Source: Sphingopyxis sp. CCNWLW2 (lineage in GTDB: Bacteria > Pseudomonadota > Alphaproteobacteria > Sphingomonadales > Sphingomonadaceae). From it: a DNA stretch of 64,000 nucleotides. The position numbers and the translations under genes were made by a program. The stretch is taken from NCBI RefSeq assembly GCF_037095755.1, contig NZ_JBAWKJ010000001.1, positions 809,001 through 873,000 of the forward strand. The letters run 5' to 3'. Below are positions 1 through 9,241 of the stretch, in pieces. The notes beneath the pieces were generated by a model, which saw only the letters and a program-made list of their open reading frames with translations, did no database searches and was not told the origin of the DNA. Position 1 is the first letter of the stretch; every line of letters starts with the position of its first letter.

Positions 1-2573
1 ATGATCGTGCCATCCACGCCCAGCGTCTCGCCGGGGCTGACCGTGACAGTGGTCGACACCGGCTGAGTGTAGCGCAGTCCGCCGAGCTGCTTGGTGCCGG
101 TCACCGTGCCGAAGAAGCCGGTGACATCGGTGATGAACTCGTTGTCGAGCCAGTCGGCGGCATTGTCCTTGTCGGTATAGTCGGCCTCGACGAAGGCGAG
201 GATGTTGCCGCCTACCACCTTGGCATAATCGGTGCCGTTGACCGTGGCCCAGCCGCCAAGCGATGTATTGGTGGTGGTGATGTTGCCGCCCGTCGGCAGA
301 TTGAAGTTCATCAGGCCGCCAGAGCGCGTAATGGCCCCCAGATTGACGGTCAGGCTGCCGCCGGTGCCCGACTGGGCGTCGATGACATTGTTGCCGGCGG
401 TGATGTTCAAACCATTGAAGGTCTGGCTGTTGCTCTCGCCTGCGGCACCAATGATGTTGAGCCGGCCGCCGGCCATATTGAGGGTGGAGCCGCTGCCGAC
501 GATGCCGCTGGCGGGACCTCCCGCCGGGCTGAAATCCAGATTGAGGATGCCGCCGCCGACGGTGGTGGCGCCGGTATAGGTGCTGGCGCCGGTCAGGGTC
601 TGGGTGCTGGCCCCCAATTTTGTGAGCCCGCCGCTGCCGGCGATGCTGCCGCCAAAGCTCGCGGTGGTTCCGGTGGGCGCCTCGATCGTCAGCAGCGCGC
701 TGCCCAGATCCAGCGTGCCGCCAGTGCCGGTCAGGCTAGTCAGCGTCTGGTTGAAATCATTGAGGTCCAGTGTGCCGCCATTGACCTGGAAAATCTTCGA
801 ACTGGTGAAGGCATTGGCCGCCCCGGCGCGCAGAGTGCCGCTATCGACGATGGTCTGGCCGGTATAGCTATTCGCGCCCGAGACCACCCAGGTCCCTGCC
901 CCGGCGCCGCGCAAATTGCCGGCGCCCGAAATCACGCCCGAAATCACATTGTCCGCGCCGGTGAAGCTGCCGCCCAGCGTGGCGGTGCCGCTGAGACTCG
1001 TGCCGCCGCTCAACGTCAGCGCGCCCGTCCCGTCATTACTGAGGGTGCCGCTGAGGCCCCAGGCACGATTGGTGCTGGCCCCCGCTCCGACATAGCTCAG
1101 AGTGCCGCTTATACCTGTCCCGCCGCCTGTGCCCAGCGAACTGGCGACACCGACATTCGTCAAGGTAGCCGCTTCCACCTTGCCCGCACCGCCGATGCTG
1201 CCGCTCGCGAAGGTATTGGCATCGCCAAGCCTCAGAACGAGGCCGGCATTCGCGTTGAAGGCAACGTCATTGCCGCTGATGACGCCGAGCAGCTCAAGAT
1301 CTGCGGTCTGCGCCGTGAAGGCAGGCGTCTGGGCGAGGGAAGTCCTGTTCACGCCAATGGCGCCGGTCAGTGTAAGGGTCCCGGTGCCGCTGTTGGTAAG
1401 GCCCACGCCGCGATAACCGTTGGCGGTCAGACTCCAGTTGCGGTTCGACACATCGCCGTCGCCGACATAGGAGACGCTGCGCGTGCCGGTGGTTCCGCTT
1501 GGATTCGATATGACGATAGTGCCGTCCGCAACGGTGTTGGGCGCCCCCAGTGAACTGGTTTCGCCCAGATTTCCGATCGAGGAGAAGGTGGAACCGCCTG
1601 CGCCATTGAAGGCGGTCGAACCGCTGTAGTTGTTGCTATCGTCGGTCAGGTTCACCCCGGCACTGACGGCAAGCCCGCCGGTGCCGGTGAAATGGGCGCC
1701 GCCGATACCCGCCCCCGAGATGTTGACTCTGCCCACCCCGCTGAGCGTTACTGTGCGTCCCGTCAGCGTGCCGCCGGTCGCGCCGATGTTCAGCGAACCG
1801 CCCGAGATCGTGATATTGTTGCCGGCGGTGCCCAGAGCGGCGGCACCGCTGGCAGTCAAGGTGCCGTTGACGCTGATATCACCCACAAAGCTGTTCGTAC
1901 CGGTCAGCGAAAGCGCGCCGCCGGTGATCACCGGGCCGCTGCCGAAACTGTTGTTGCCGGTGAGGAACAGGGTACCCGCACTGACCGTCAGGCCTCCATT
2001 GAAGCTGTTATTGCCTGACAGGGTCAGGGTTCCGCCGCCCGCCTTGATCACGCGTCCCGTACCAGTGATCGTCGAAGCGATGGTCGAAGCGCCCGTCGTG
2101 ACCGAAAGCGTCGGATCGACGCCATCGAGGGTCAGCGTATTGCCCGTTATGATGTAACCATTCGTCGCGAAGGTGATGTTGTGAACACGAATGGGTTGGG
2201 CGAGCGTCACCGTGCCCGCGGTCCCGCGAAAAAAAGCATCGTTGAGCGCCAGATTGTCCCACGTCCGATAAGGGCCGCTTACCCCATCCGTGCTGAGACT
2301 CCACCGGGGGTCGGACAGGGTCCAGGTCGCGCTCCCTCCCTCCCCGATCGAAGTGCCGTTGACGTCCCAGTAGAGCGCTTCCTGGCCGCAGGCGGGCGTC
2401 GCGATCGCGGCGGGGACCAACGCCAACAATGCCCATCGGCAGACCCCCGCGCGTATCCGCGCGCGCGCCGACGTTGGACAAAAAGGCCGAAAGCCGTCGC
2501 AGCGGATAGGCGCTGAACGAAGAAGGCCGGGAGTATCTTCGGAAGCGCCCCGAGCCATCGCCATACGCCCCAT
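1..2573 (-). CDS. Autotransporter-type adhesin, N-terminal part (runs off left edge)
   Basis: Partial gene read leftwards; the frame stays open to base 1, so the C-terminal beta-barrel, if present, lies outside the window. The ATG at 2573 has an AGGTAAGG-like ribosome site upstream and an in-frame stop at 2597. The first ~45 residues are basic and unusual, then a signal-peptide-like hydrophobic stretch (RWALLALVPAAIATPACG) leads into a passenger starting EALYWDVNGT. The passenger consists of glycine/threonine-rich strands such as TLTGASTYTGATTVGGGIL, the autotransporter-associated beta-strand repeat family (PATR type). It should be a surface-exposed beta-helix adhesin secreted through its own barrel (type V); this is family inference. 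A divergent AraC-type regulator starts 124 bp away and may control it. The long N-terminus could be an extended signal peptide or an over-called start. Confidence 0.85.
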   Translation of the reverse strand, partial: MGRMAMARGASEDTPGLLRSAPIRCDGFRPFCPTSARARIRAGVCRWALLALVPAAIATPACGQEALYWDVNGTSIGEGGSATWTLSDPRWSLSTDGVSGPYRTWDNLALNDAFFRGTAGTVTLAQPIRVHNITFATNGYIITGNTLTLDGVDPTLSVTTGASTIASTITGTGRVIKAGGGTLTLSGNNSFNGGLTVSAGTLFLTGNNSFGSGPVITGGALSLTGTNSFVGDISVNGTLTASGAAALGTAGNNITISGGSLNIGATGGTLTGRTVTLSGVGRVNISGAGIGGAHFTGTGGLAVSAGVNLTDDSNNYSGSTAFNGAGGSTFSSIGNLGETSSLGAPNTVADGTIVISNPSGTTGTRSVSYVGDGDVSNRNWSLTANGYRGVGLTNSGTGTLTLTGAIGVNRTSLAQTPAFTAQTADLELLGVISGNDVAFNANAGLVLRLGDANTFASGSIGGAGKVEAATLTNVGVASSLGTGGGTGISGTLSYVGAGASTNRAWGLSGTLSNDGTGALTLSGGTSLSGTATLGGSFTGADNVISGVISGAGNLRGAGAGTWVVSGANSYTGQTIVDSGTLRAGAANAFTSSKIFQVNGGTLDLNDFNQTLTSLTGTGGTLDLGSALLTIEAPTGTTASFGGSIAGSGGLTKLGASTQTLTGASTYTGATTVGGGILNLDFSPAGGPASGIVGSGSTLNMAGGRLNIIGAAGESNSQTFNGLNITAGNNVIDAQSGTGGSLTVNLGAITRSGGLMNFNLPTGGNITTTNTSLGGWATVNGTDYAKVVGGNILAFVEADYTDKDNAADWLDNEFITDVTGFFGTVTGTKQLGGLRYTQPVSTTVTVSPGETLGVDGTI

Positions 2574-2697
2574 CCCGCACCCCTTACCTGCCTGTTAAGC
2601 CAAGAATTTCAGAATGATCTCGTAAACCTTTGCCAAGCACCCGCTATCCGATATCGGAAGCTGATCGGTTAACCATGGCGGTAAGAGGAGTGACTCG

Positions 2698-3657
2698 GTG
2701 GTTGGAAAGCTGATCCAGTGCGAGTTTCTCGATATAGATCATTTCCGCGAGAAGTTGTCGGGCTGGGATACGCCGGCGATACAGATCGAGCCCGGCCAGA
2801 TCCGCATCCAGCTTCGCAGCCTCAAACTCGGAGGCGTGGTTTTCTCCGATATCCGGGTTAATAGAAGGGTTATCGATCATTCGCGTCCCGAACCCGGTTG
2901 GCTGAAATGCGTCGTCAATTTTTCTCCTGCCATATTCTGCGGGATCGAGGTCGGGGCGGGGCACCTGACCCTCATGGCTCCGGGACGCGAATATCGAAGC
3001 ATCCTCGACGGGAATTGGTATTCGATCGAGATCGCGGTTTCGTCGTCCGTTCTTGTCGAGCACGGATTGGAAGCGCCTCCGCACCTGCTTGCCGGCCCCG
3101 AACATGCTTCCATTCCCCTGCCGGTTGAATTGGTGGATATGTTCCGGCGCCTGACCGAGACGGCGTTCGGGAATGGCAGAAATTTCTCTGTCGATCATAG
3201 CTCGCTACGACAGGGCCTGCTGCGCGCCCTCGACAAGGCCTTCTGGGCAGCTTCGATTGGAAAATCTCCGATTATTCGTCGCCGGCGAGTGGAAGGATAT
3301 GAGCTGACGCGGCGTATGATAAGATATGTCGAAAGCCGTTTCGGCCAACGGGTCACGGTGAGCGATGTTGCGCACGAACTCGGTATTACGCCACGTGCGC
3401 TCCATCTCGCCGTGCGATCGACGCTCGACATGAGTCCGCTCGATTTGGTTCTGTCATTTCGCCTCAACCAGGTGCGCAACGAATTGTGGTATGCGCGCCT
3501 TTCCGAACCGAGCGTGACCGCCGCAGCGCTCGCACAGGACTTTGGTCATCTTGGCCGGTTCTCTCAGCAGTATCGAACCTTCTTCGGCGAATTGCCCTCA
3601 GAAACCCTGCGCAGGACGAGGCTGCTAGACAAATCGAATAGCCCCGTCCCATCATAA
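2698..3657 (+). CDS. AraC-family transcriptional regulator
   Basis: A 319-residue protein starting at GTG 2698, chosen because AAGAGGAG lies 7 nt upstream. The C-terminal ~100 residues form a double helix-turn-helix AraC domain: 'RVTVSDVAHELGITPRALH' is the first HTH, and 'AALAQDFGHLGRFSQQYRTFF' followed by 'GELPSETLRR' is the typical second HTH with its end motif. The N-terminal ~200 residues are a cupin-like sensor of the kind found in regulators with an AraC-binding-like domain; the ligand is unknown. It is divergent from the autotransporter at 2573 with a shared 124-bp intergenic region, so regulation of that adhesin is the simplest guess from context. Confident on family, not on target. 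Confidence 0.88.
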   Translation: MVGKLIQCEFLDIDHFREKLSGWDTPAIQIEPGQIRIQLRSLKLGGVVFSDIRVNRRVIDHSRPEPGWLKCVVNFSPAIFCGIEVGAGHLTLMAPGREYRSILDGNWYSIEIAVSSSVLVEHGLEAPPHLLAGPEHASIPLPVELVDMFRRLTETAFGNGRNFSVDHSSLRQGLLRALDKAFWAASIGKSPIIRRRRVEGYELTRRMIRYVESRFGQRVTVSDVAHELGITPRALHLAVRSTLDMSPLDLVLSFRLNQVRNELWYARLSEPSVTAAALAQDFGHLGRFSQQYRTFFGELPSETLRRTRLLDKSNSPVPS

Positions 3658-4019
3658 GCTCATGCGGCGGTGGCGGCGGGACGGTGTCTCCTCGGACCGC
3701 GGGCAGCTGCAAGAGAGCGTGAGCCATCCATCGGGATTGTGGCGTAACGCGTCCCGCAGGCGGAAGGAGCATCTGGAAGCCGACCCATCATTAGACATTC
3801 CTCTCGCGCTGGCTGCTGGCATAGAGGTTGCTGCCGGACCTGGCCGCTTGCGGACTGGCGGCTTTGGGCGCGAAGTCGGCAAAAGCGGACATCGAGCAAG
3901 CCGCGCAGCTCAAGGGCGGACATATACGCGGGCGCGTATCAATTTGGCGCCGCGCATGAAGCTATGTTGATCTCCCGAAGTCGGCTATTCACCTCTGCTC
4001 GGGGCGGGAGAAGGAGCAA
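3658..4019. other. Intergenic region, no supported gene
   Basis: This 362-bp gap separates the AraC and LysR regulators. The open frames in it have arginine/serine-rich translations with no recognisable family and poor starts, so I call none. It ends in the AAGGAG ribosome site (about 4012) of the LysR gene and contains the inverted repeat listed separately. Confidence 0.6.
3924..3939. promoter_or_regulatory. Perfect inverted repeat upstream of LysR gene (candidate operator)
   Basis: ATACGCG-GG-CGCGTAT, a 7-bp perfect dyad with a 2-bp centre, sits 81 bp before the LysR start. Size and placement fit an autoregulatory operator, but no experiment or motif match supports a specific protein. Confidence 0.4.
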
Positions 4020-4922
4020 ATGGATCGGCTGGACGCCATGCGGGTCATTCTGGCGGTCGTCGATGCCGGCAGCCTGTCAGCGGGTAGCCGCGCCCTTGGG
4101 TCTCCGTTGCCCAGCGTCAGTCGCAAGGTCGCTGAACTCGAGCGGTATCTTGGAACCAATCTGCTCGTCAGGACGAGCCGCAACATTCAGTTGACCGATG
4201 CGGGCCGCGACTATGTCGAGGCAGCACGACGTATCATTGCGGACTTGGAAGAAACCGAACGACGGGCCTCGGGAGAGTATCAGACGCCCCGCGGCGAGTT
4301 GTCGATCACCATGCCGATCGAGTTCGGCGTGCGGCACGTCATCCCGATCGCGCTCGCCTTCATCGAGGAATATCCCGAGGTCACCCTCAAACTCGTCACC
4401 TCCGACCGGCTGGTGCATATGGTCGATGAGCATGTCGATGTCGCGATCCGGCTCGGTCATCTACCGGACAGCGCGCTCTTTGCAGTCAAGGCGGGAGAAT
4501 TTCGACTGATCACCTGCGCCAGCCCGGCCTATCTGGAACGGTGCGGGACACCGTCCGGCCCGCGCGACCTTCCTCAACATGACGGAATCCTGTTCGGACC
4601 GCTGCCGATGTTCTGGGGTTATCGCGTCGAAGACGAGGACGTGATGTGCTTGCCGCGCGCACGAGTGACGGTCAACAGCGCCGCTGGAAATCTCGCGGCC
4701 GCGCTCGGCGGCGTGGGGGTCGCGCGCCTCTTCGATTATCAGGTATCGGAGCATATCCGGTCGGGCACGCTGGTGCGGCTCTTTCCCGATGCCGATGGCG
4801 AGCTCCGTCCCGTCCATATCGTTTATCCGCGCCAAGGCCTGCTTCCGCTCAAGGTGCGCGCCTTCATCGACTGGGCCGCACCACGCCTTCGCGTCGCATG
4901 TACGGGACTCGACTGCGCCTGA
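4020..4922 (+). CDS. LysR-family transcriptional regulator
   Basis: A 300-residue LTTR. The N-terminal HTH covers about residues 1-60 (MDRLDAMRVILAVVDAGSLS, then the 'RKVAELERYLGTNLLVRTSR' recognition/wing part). The substrate-binding domain follows from about residue 90 and has the CrgA-like pattern 'GELSITMPIEFG...VDVAIRLG'. The ATG at 4020 has AAGGAG 5-8 nt upstream. It lies 132 bp before, and on the same strand as, the SDR/epoxide-hydrolase/Ohr cluster, so it is probably the local regulator. The effector cannot be read from sequence. Confidence 0.9.
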   Translation: MDRLDAMRVILAVVDAGSLSAGSRALGSPLPSVSRKVAELERYLGTNLLVRTSRNIQLTDAGRDYVEAARRIIADLEETERRASGEYQTPRGELSITMPIEFGVRHVIPIALAFIEEYPEVTLKLVTSDRLVHMVDEHVDVAIRLGHLPDSALFAVKAGEFRLITCASPAYLERCGTPSGPRDLPQHDGILFGPLPMFWGYRVEDEDVMCLPRARVTVNSAAGNLAAALGGVGVARLFDYQVSEHIRSGTLVRLFPDADGELRPVHIVYPRQGLLPLKVRAFIDWAAPRLRVACTGLDCA

Positions 4923-5054
4923 CCAACATGGCGGAAATGAGAGGCTTGCTCTCGGTTTCCCTTTCTACCGGCATTCTCCCAACCCTCTAAATCGTTCTGG
5001 TCGCCCCGATCACGTCGGTCGGTCGGCATCCCAACCTTCTTGAAAGGAAGAGCG

Positions 5055-5864
5055 ATGAACGAAGTAAAGGGCACTGCGCTCATCACCGGCGCCTCCGCCG
5101 GTATCGGTGCGATCTATGCCGACCGTCTGGCCCGTCGTGGCTATGATCTGCTCCTGGTGGCGCGCAGCGCCGCCAATCTCGACAAGGTCTCGAAAGCAAT
5201 CCGCGAAGCGACCGGCCGCAGCGTCGAAACGCTATCGGCCGATTTGTCCAATCCGGGCGAACTGCGGCTGATCGAGGCGCGCCTCATCAACGATCGCCGC
5301 ATCACGATGCTCGTGAACAACGCCGGCATCGGCGCGCCCGTCCCGACGTGGCAGGCCGATGTCGACCAGATGGAGGCGATGATCGACATCAACGCCACCG
5401 CTCTCGCTCGGCTGACCTACGCCGTTGCGCAGCGATTTGCTGCAGTGGGTAGCGGTACGATCATCAACATCGCCTCGACGGTCGCTATCGCGCCGGAGTT
5501 TCTGCTCAACGGGGTCTATGGCGCGACAAAGGCATTCGTGGTTGCGCTGACGGCATCGCTGCAAGCCGAACTCGCCGACAAGGGCGTACGTGTCCAGGTC
5601 GTCCTGCCCGGCGCCACCGCGACCGAGTTCTGGGATCTGTCGGGTGTGCCGCTTTCCGGCGTTCCCGCGGAGATCGTGATGTCGGCCGATGCGATGGTCG
5701 ATGCCGCTCTCGCCGGTCTCGATCTCGGTGAAACCGTCACGATCCCCGCCCTTCCGGACACGTCCGCCTGGGATGCTTTCGAAGCGGCACGGATCGCCAT
5801 GCTCCCCAATCTGTCGCTGACCCATCCGGCCGACCGTTATCGGCCCGCCACCATAGGCGCCTGA
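5055..5864 (+). CDS. Short-chain dehydrogenase/reductase (SDR)
   Basis: A 269-residue classical SDR. The nucleotide-binding motif TGASAGIG is near residue 14, the NNAG motif in 'MLVNNAGIGAP' near 90, and the catalytic Tyr/Lys in 'YGATKAFV' near 155 with the upstream Ser in 'NIASTVAI'. The ATG at 5055 was preferred over an in-frame codon at 5040 because AAAGGAAG lies between them at proper spacing. It is an NAD(P)-dependent oxidoreductase; substrate unknown. First gene of a cluster with an epoxide hydrolase, Ohr and a second hydrolase, suggesting handling of reactive or xenobiotic compounds. Confidence 0.9.
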   Translation: MNEVKGTALITGASAGIGAIYADRLARRGYDLLLVARSAANLDKVSKAIREATGRSVETLSADLSNPGELRLIEARLINDRRITMLVNNAGIGAPVPTWQADVDQMEAMIDINATALARLTYAVAQRFAAVGSGTIINIASTVAIAPEFLLNGVYGATKAFVVALTASLQAELADKGVRVQVVLPGATATEFWDLSGVPLSGVPAEIVMSADAMVDAALAGLDLGETVTIPALPDTSAWDAFEAARIAMLPNLSLTHPADRYRPATIGA

Positions 5865-5898
5865 GCGTCCCCCTTCATATCAAAACAGGAGAAATATC

Positions 5899-7248
5899 AT
5901 GTCCCCCAAAAACTCAACGTCACTGCGCCGCTTGCTATCCGCAACAGCCCTTTCGGCAGCTGCGCTCGGCATGTCGCTTCAGGCCAGCCCGAGCTTCGCC
6001 AACACCGCCGGTTCGGCAACCCCGATCGCGGCCACGACCGCTGCAGTCGCCGCGGCACCACAGGATGAGTCCATCCGGCCGTTCCACGTGGCCATCCCTG
6101 AAGAAGCGCTGACCGACCTTCGTCGGCGGATCGCCGAGACGCGCTGGCCCGACCGCGAAAAGGTCTCGGATGCATCGCAGGGCGTGCAGCTCGACCGTCT
6201 CGAACCGCTCGTCCGATATTGGGGCACCGACTATGACTGGCGCAAGGGCGAAGCCCGTCTCAACGCCGTGCCCCAGTTCATTACGACGATCGACGGTGTC
6301 GACATTCAGTTCATCCACATCCGCTCGAAGCATAAAGGGGCGATGCCGCTGCTGATGACGCATGGCTGGCCCGGCTCGCCGTTCGAGCTGCTCAAAACCG
6401 TCGGGCCGCTGACCGATCCGACGGCCCATGGCGGCAAGGCGGAAGACGCCTTCGACCTGATCATGCCGACCTACCCGGGCTATGGTTTTTCGGGAAAGCC
6501 GAACGAGGCCTGGGATCCGGCGCGGGTGGCGCGTGCTTGGGACGTGCTGATGAAGCGCCTGGGGTACAAGAATTATGTATCGCAGGGCGGCGACTGGGGC
6601 GCGATCATTTCCCAGGTGTTGGCGGTTCAGGCCCCCGATGGCTTGCTGGGTATCCACACGAACATGCCCGGCACCGTGCCGCCCGACGTTCTCAAGCTCG
6701 TCCGTGCCAAACAGCCGGTTCCTGACAGCTACTCGCCCGAGGAGAAGATCGCCTATGCCGGACTCGAAACCTTCTACGGCAAAGGCTTCGGATATGCCGA
6801 GATGATGAACACGCGGCCGCAGACGCTCGGCTATGGTCTGTCGGACTCGCCGGTCGGTCTTGCCGCCTTCCTCTATGAAAAGATCGCGACCTGGACGCAC
6901 AGCGGCGGCAATCCCGAAAGCGTGCTGACGCGCGACGAGATCCTCGACAACATCACCCTTTACTGGCTGACCAACACAGGAACCTCGTCATCGCGCAGCT
7001 ATTGGGACGCAGCCCAAGGCCCCGGCGGTCCGTTCAATGCGATCGAGATTAGCAAGGTGCCGGTCGCAGTCACCGTCTTCCCCGGCGAAATCTATCGCGC
7101 GCCGCGCAGCTGGGGCGAGAAGAGCTTCAAGAAGCTGATCTACTGGAACGAGGTCGAGAAGGGCGGTCATTTCGCCGCCTGGGAACAGCCCGAGCTGTTC
7201 GCTGCCGAAATCCGCGCCGCTTTTCGTCCCCTGCGCGAGAGGAAGTGA
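5899..7248 (+). CDS. Exported epoxide hydrolase (EHN domain, alpha/beta hydrolase)
   Basis: 449 residues. Residues 1 to ~35 are a signal peptide (basic start, LLSATALSAAALGMSLQAS, cleavage near SFANT). Residues ~55-165 are the epoxide-hydrolase N-terminal domain ('RPFHVAIPEEALTDLRRRIA...WPD'), followed by the alpha/beta-hydrolase core with the oxyanion motif HGWPG, nucleophile Asp in 'GGDWGAI' and catalytic His in 'KGGHFAAWEQP'. This is the microsomal/juvenile-hormone-type epoxide hydrolase family, which opens epoxides to diols by an ester intermediate. The ATG at 5899 follows AGGAG. Predicted periplasmic, which is less usual for the family. It sits 34 bp after the SDR gene. Confidence 0.9.
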   Translation: MSPKNSTSLRRLLSATALSAAALGMSLQASPSFANTAGSATPIAATTAAVAAAPQDESIRPFHVAIPEEALTDLRRRIAETRWPDREKVSDASQGVQLDRLEPLVRYWGTDYDWRKGEARLNAVPQFITTIDGVDIQFIHIRSKHKGAMPLLMTHGWPGSPFELLKTVGPLTDPTAHGGKAEDAFDLIMPTYPGYGFSGKPNEAWDPARVARAWDVLMKRLGYKNYVSQGGDWGAIISQVLAVQAPDGLLGIHTNMPGTVPPDVLKLVRAKQPVPDSYSPEEKIAYAGLETFYGKGFGYAEMMNTRPQTLGYGLSDSPVGLAAFLYEKIATWTHSGGNPESVLTRDEILDNITLYWLTNTGTSSSRSYWDAAQGPGGPFNAIEISKVPVAVTVFPGEIYRAPRSWGEKSFKKLIYWNEVEKGGHFAAWEQPELFAAEIRAAFRPLRERK

Positions 7249-7284
7249 ACGAACGCCCCACCACCTCATCAAAGGAATATGATC

Positions 7285-7701
7285 ATGAACAAGCCTGATA
7301 AAATTCTCTACACCGCCAAGACCCACACCACCGGAGGCCGCGATGGCAAGTCGGCAAGCTCGGACGGCAGGCTCGATGTGAAGCTGTCGAGCCCCGGCGG
7401 GCCGGGCAGCGGCACCAATCCCGAGCAATTGTTCGCCGCAGGTTGGTCCGCCTGCTTCGAAGGCGCCATGGGTCTCGCCGCCAAGAAGCTCGATGTAAAA
7501 CTCCCCGCCGATCTTGCGATCGATGCCGAGGTCGATCTTGGAATGGCCGGCGATGCCTATCTGCTCCAGGCACGCCTCAATGTCAGCTTGCCTGGCGTCG
7601 AGCGCAAGGCGGCGCAGGCTATCGTCGATATGGCGCACCAGACCTGCCCTTATTCGAAAGCGACCCGCGGCAATATCGATGTCGAGATCAACCTCGTCTG
7701 A
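7285..7701 (+). CDS. Ohr-type organic hydroperoxide resistance protein (OsmC/Ohr family)
   Basis: 138 residues. Ohr hallmarks: early 'LYTAKTHTTGGRDG', then the two redox cysteines in 'AAGWSACFEGA' and 'HQTCPYSKATRGN' (C-terminal VEINLV). Ohr enzymes reduce organic hydroperoxides using lipoyl thiols and act in the cytoplasm. Two in-frame ATGs occur (7279 and 7285); AAAGGA at 7271-7276 is correctly spaced only for 7285. Ohr genes are often controlled by OhrR, but no MarR-type gene is adjacent here; the gene looks co-transcribed with the hydrolase genes on either side. Confidence 0.93.
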   Translation: MNKPDKILYTAKTHTTGGRDGKSASSDGRLDVKLSSPGGPGSGTNPEQLFAAGWSACFEGAMGLAAKKLDVKLPADLAIDAEVDLGMAGDAYLLQARLNVSLPGVERKAAQAIVDMAHQTCPYSKATRGNIDVEINLV

Positions 7702-7725
7702 TCCCGAAATGTAAGGAGACCTCCC

Positions 7726-8763
7726 ATGCCATATCTGGACGCACATAATCGGCGAAACTTCCTCGGCTTCGCCATCGCCGCCACCGGAATGGCATGGGGG
7801 TCCAGCCGGGCACACATGCCGGCCCGGCCCTTTGCGGGCTCGACCGAATTCGGCCTAGTCAAGCAAATCCGGGCCGGCAAACTCGACATCGGCTTCGTCG
7901 AGCAGGGTCCAAAAGACGGGCCTCCGGTCCTCCTCTTGCACGGCTGGCCGTACGATATTCACAGTTATGACGGGGTCACCCCGCTGCTGGCCGCTTCCGG
8001 CTACCGCGTGATCGTCCCCTACTTGCGCGGTTTCGGCACGACGACTTTCCTGTCCCAGGATGAGGCTCGTAATGGCCAGCAATCCGCTTTTGCCGCAGAT
8101 GCGATCGCGTTGCTCGACGCGCTCGGCATCGACAAGGCCATCGTCGCTGGCTGCGACTGGGGTGCCCGCACCGCGTGCATCGTTGCGGCGCTTTGGCCAG
8201 AGCGCTGCGCAGCGCTCGTCTCGGTGAGCGGTTATCTCATCGGCAGCCAGGAGGCCAACAGGATGCCGCTGCCGCCAGCGGCCGAACTTTCCTGGTGGTA
8301 CCAATTTTATTTCGCCACCGAACGGGGTCGCGTCGGATACGAAGCTAATCGTGCCGAATTCGCAAAGTTGATCTGGCGGACGGCCTCGCCAACCTGGCAA
8401 TTTGACGACGCCACATTCGCCCGGACGGCCCGCGCGCTCGACAATCCGGATCATGTCGCAATCGTCATCGACAATTATCGCTGGCGCTTGGGACTGAGCA
8501 AGGGCGAACCTGCCTATGATGCGCTGGAGGCAAGGCTAGCTAAGTTCCCGGCAATTACCGTACCGACAATCACGCTTGAGGGCGACGCTAACGGCGCCCC
8601 GCATCCCGAGCCGGCGGTCTACGCAAAGAGATTTTCCCGACCCTATGCGCACCGCAATATCAGCGGCGGTATCGGCCACAACTTGCCGCAGGAGGCTCCC
8701 AAAGCCTTTGCCCAGGCGGTGATTGACGTCGCGCCTGCCGATTTTCGGGGAGCCGGACAATGA
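7726..8763 (+). CDS. Tat-exported alpha/beta hydrolase (epoxide-hydrolase-like)
   Basis: 345 residues. The N-terminus 'NRRNFLGFAIAATGMAWG' is a twin-arginine-type signal. The hydrolase core follows with HGWP oxyanion motif, 'VPYLRGFG', the nucleophile Asp in 'AGCDWGARTA' (the GxDWG pattern of epoxide hydrolases and dehalogenases) and a terminal His in 'GGIGHNLPQEAP'. Substrate unknown; the Asp nucleophile argues for an epoxide or haloalkane rather than an ester. ATG 7726 is preceded by AAGGAGA. It overlaps the next gene by 4 bp (ATGA), so they are translationally coupled. Confidence 0.87.
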   Translation: MPYLDAHNRRNFLGFAIAATGMAWGSSRAHMPARPFAGSTEFGLVKQIRAGKLDIGFVEQGPKDGPPVLLLHGWPYDIHSYDGVTPLLAASGYRVIVPYLRGFGTTTFLSQDEARNGQQSAFAADAIALLDALGIDKAIVAGCDWGARTACIVAALWPERCAALVSVSGYLIGSQEANRMPLPPAAELSWWYQFYFATERGRVGYEANRAEFAKLIWRTASPTWQFDDATFARTARALDNPDHVAIVIDNYRWRLGLSKGEPAYDALEARLAKFPAITVPTITLEGDANGAPHPEPAVYAKRFSRPYAHRNISGGIGHNLPQEAPKAFAQAVIDVAPADFRGAGQ

Positions 8764-8981
8764 GCCTTCAGATGAAACGCAAAATCGCGTTCGCCCTCCT
8801 GATGGGCATTGTGACGACCGGGATTATCTCCTTCTCACTCGTCGCGATCAACCTCGGCCTTTCTAGCGACTTTGTGGCGATCTGGTTGCGCTCCTGGGCA
8901 ACAGCCTATGCGATCGTTATACCCGCGATCCTGCTGATAAGCCCTCGCCTGCAGGCGCAGGTCGACCGGCTTATCACCTGA
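8760..8981 (+). CDS. DUF2798 family small membrane protein
   Basis: 73 residues with two predicted transmembrane helices ('FALLMGIVTTGIISFSLVAI' and 'SWATAYAIVIPAILLI') ending near a conserved 'P-x-L-x-x-x-V-x-x-L'. This matches the DUF2798 family of small inner-membrane proteins of unknown function. It starts inside the stop codon of the preceding hydrolase and is the last gene of the cluster. Confidence 0.85.
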   Translation: MSLQMKRKIAFALLMGIVTTGIISFSLVAINLGLSSDFVAIWLRSWATAYAIVIPAILLISPRLQAQVDRLIT

Positions 8982-9172
8982 TTCAAGCTCGGTCTGCGAC
9001 GGGCGAGGCGCGATCTCATCATTTCGGAAGAGCAGCATGAACGTTCAGTCGTCGCGGGCAATGAAATTGGCAGCGATTGGCCGTTTGCTGCCTGACCGCT
9101 TTCAAGCGAAGATCTGCGAAAGCAGCCGTTCGCAACTTGCTCCTGCGGCGCGACGAATAAAATGCGGCATTA

Positions 9173-9208
9173 ATGGGGCCGAGACGACGTAAGTCGCCTC
9201 GGCCCCAT
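9173..9208 (-). terminator. Hairpin terminator downstream of the large autotransporter
   Basis: ATGGGGCCGAG at 9173-9183 pairs with CTCGGCCCCAT at 9198-9208, with an inner CGAC-GTAA-GTCG stem. It lies 34 nt past the autotransporter stop; on the minus strand a TTTTATT stretch follows a short way downstream. Probable intrinsic terminator; it could also stop readthrough from the plus-strand cluster. Confidence 0.7.
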
Positions 9209-9241
9209 ACCGCGCGTTTCGCTCTTCTGACGGGTCGCTAA

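Noticed and set aside
3662..3970. Possible small gene between AraC and LysR regulators
   Set aside because: No ribosome site, no recognisable domain, several frames equally open.
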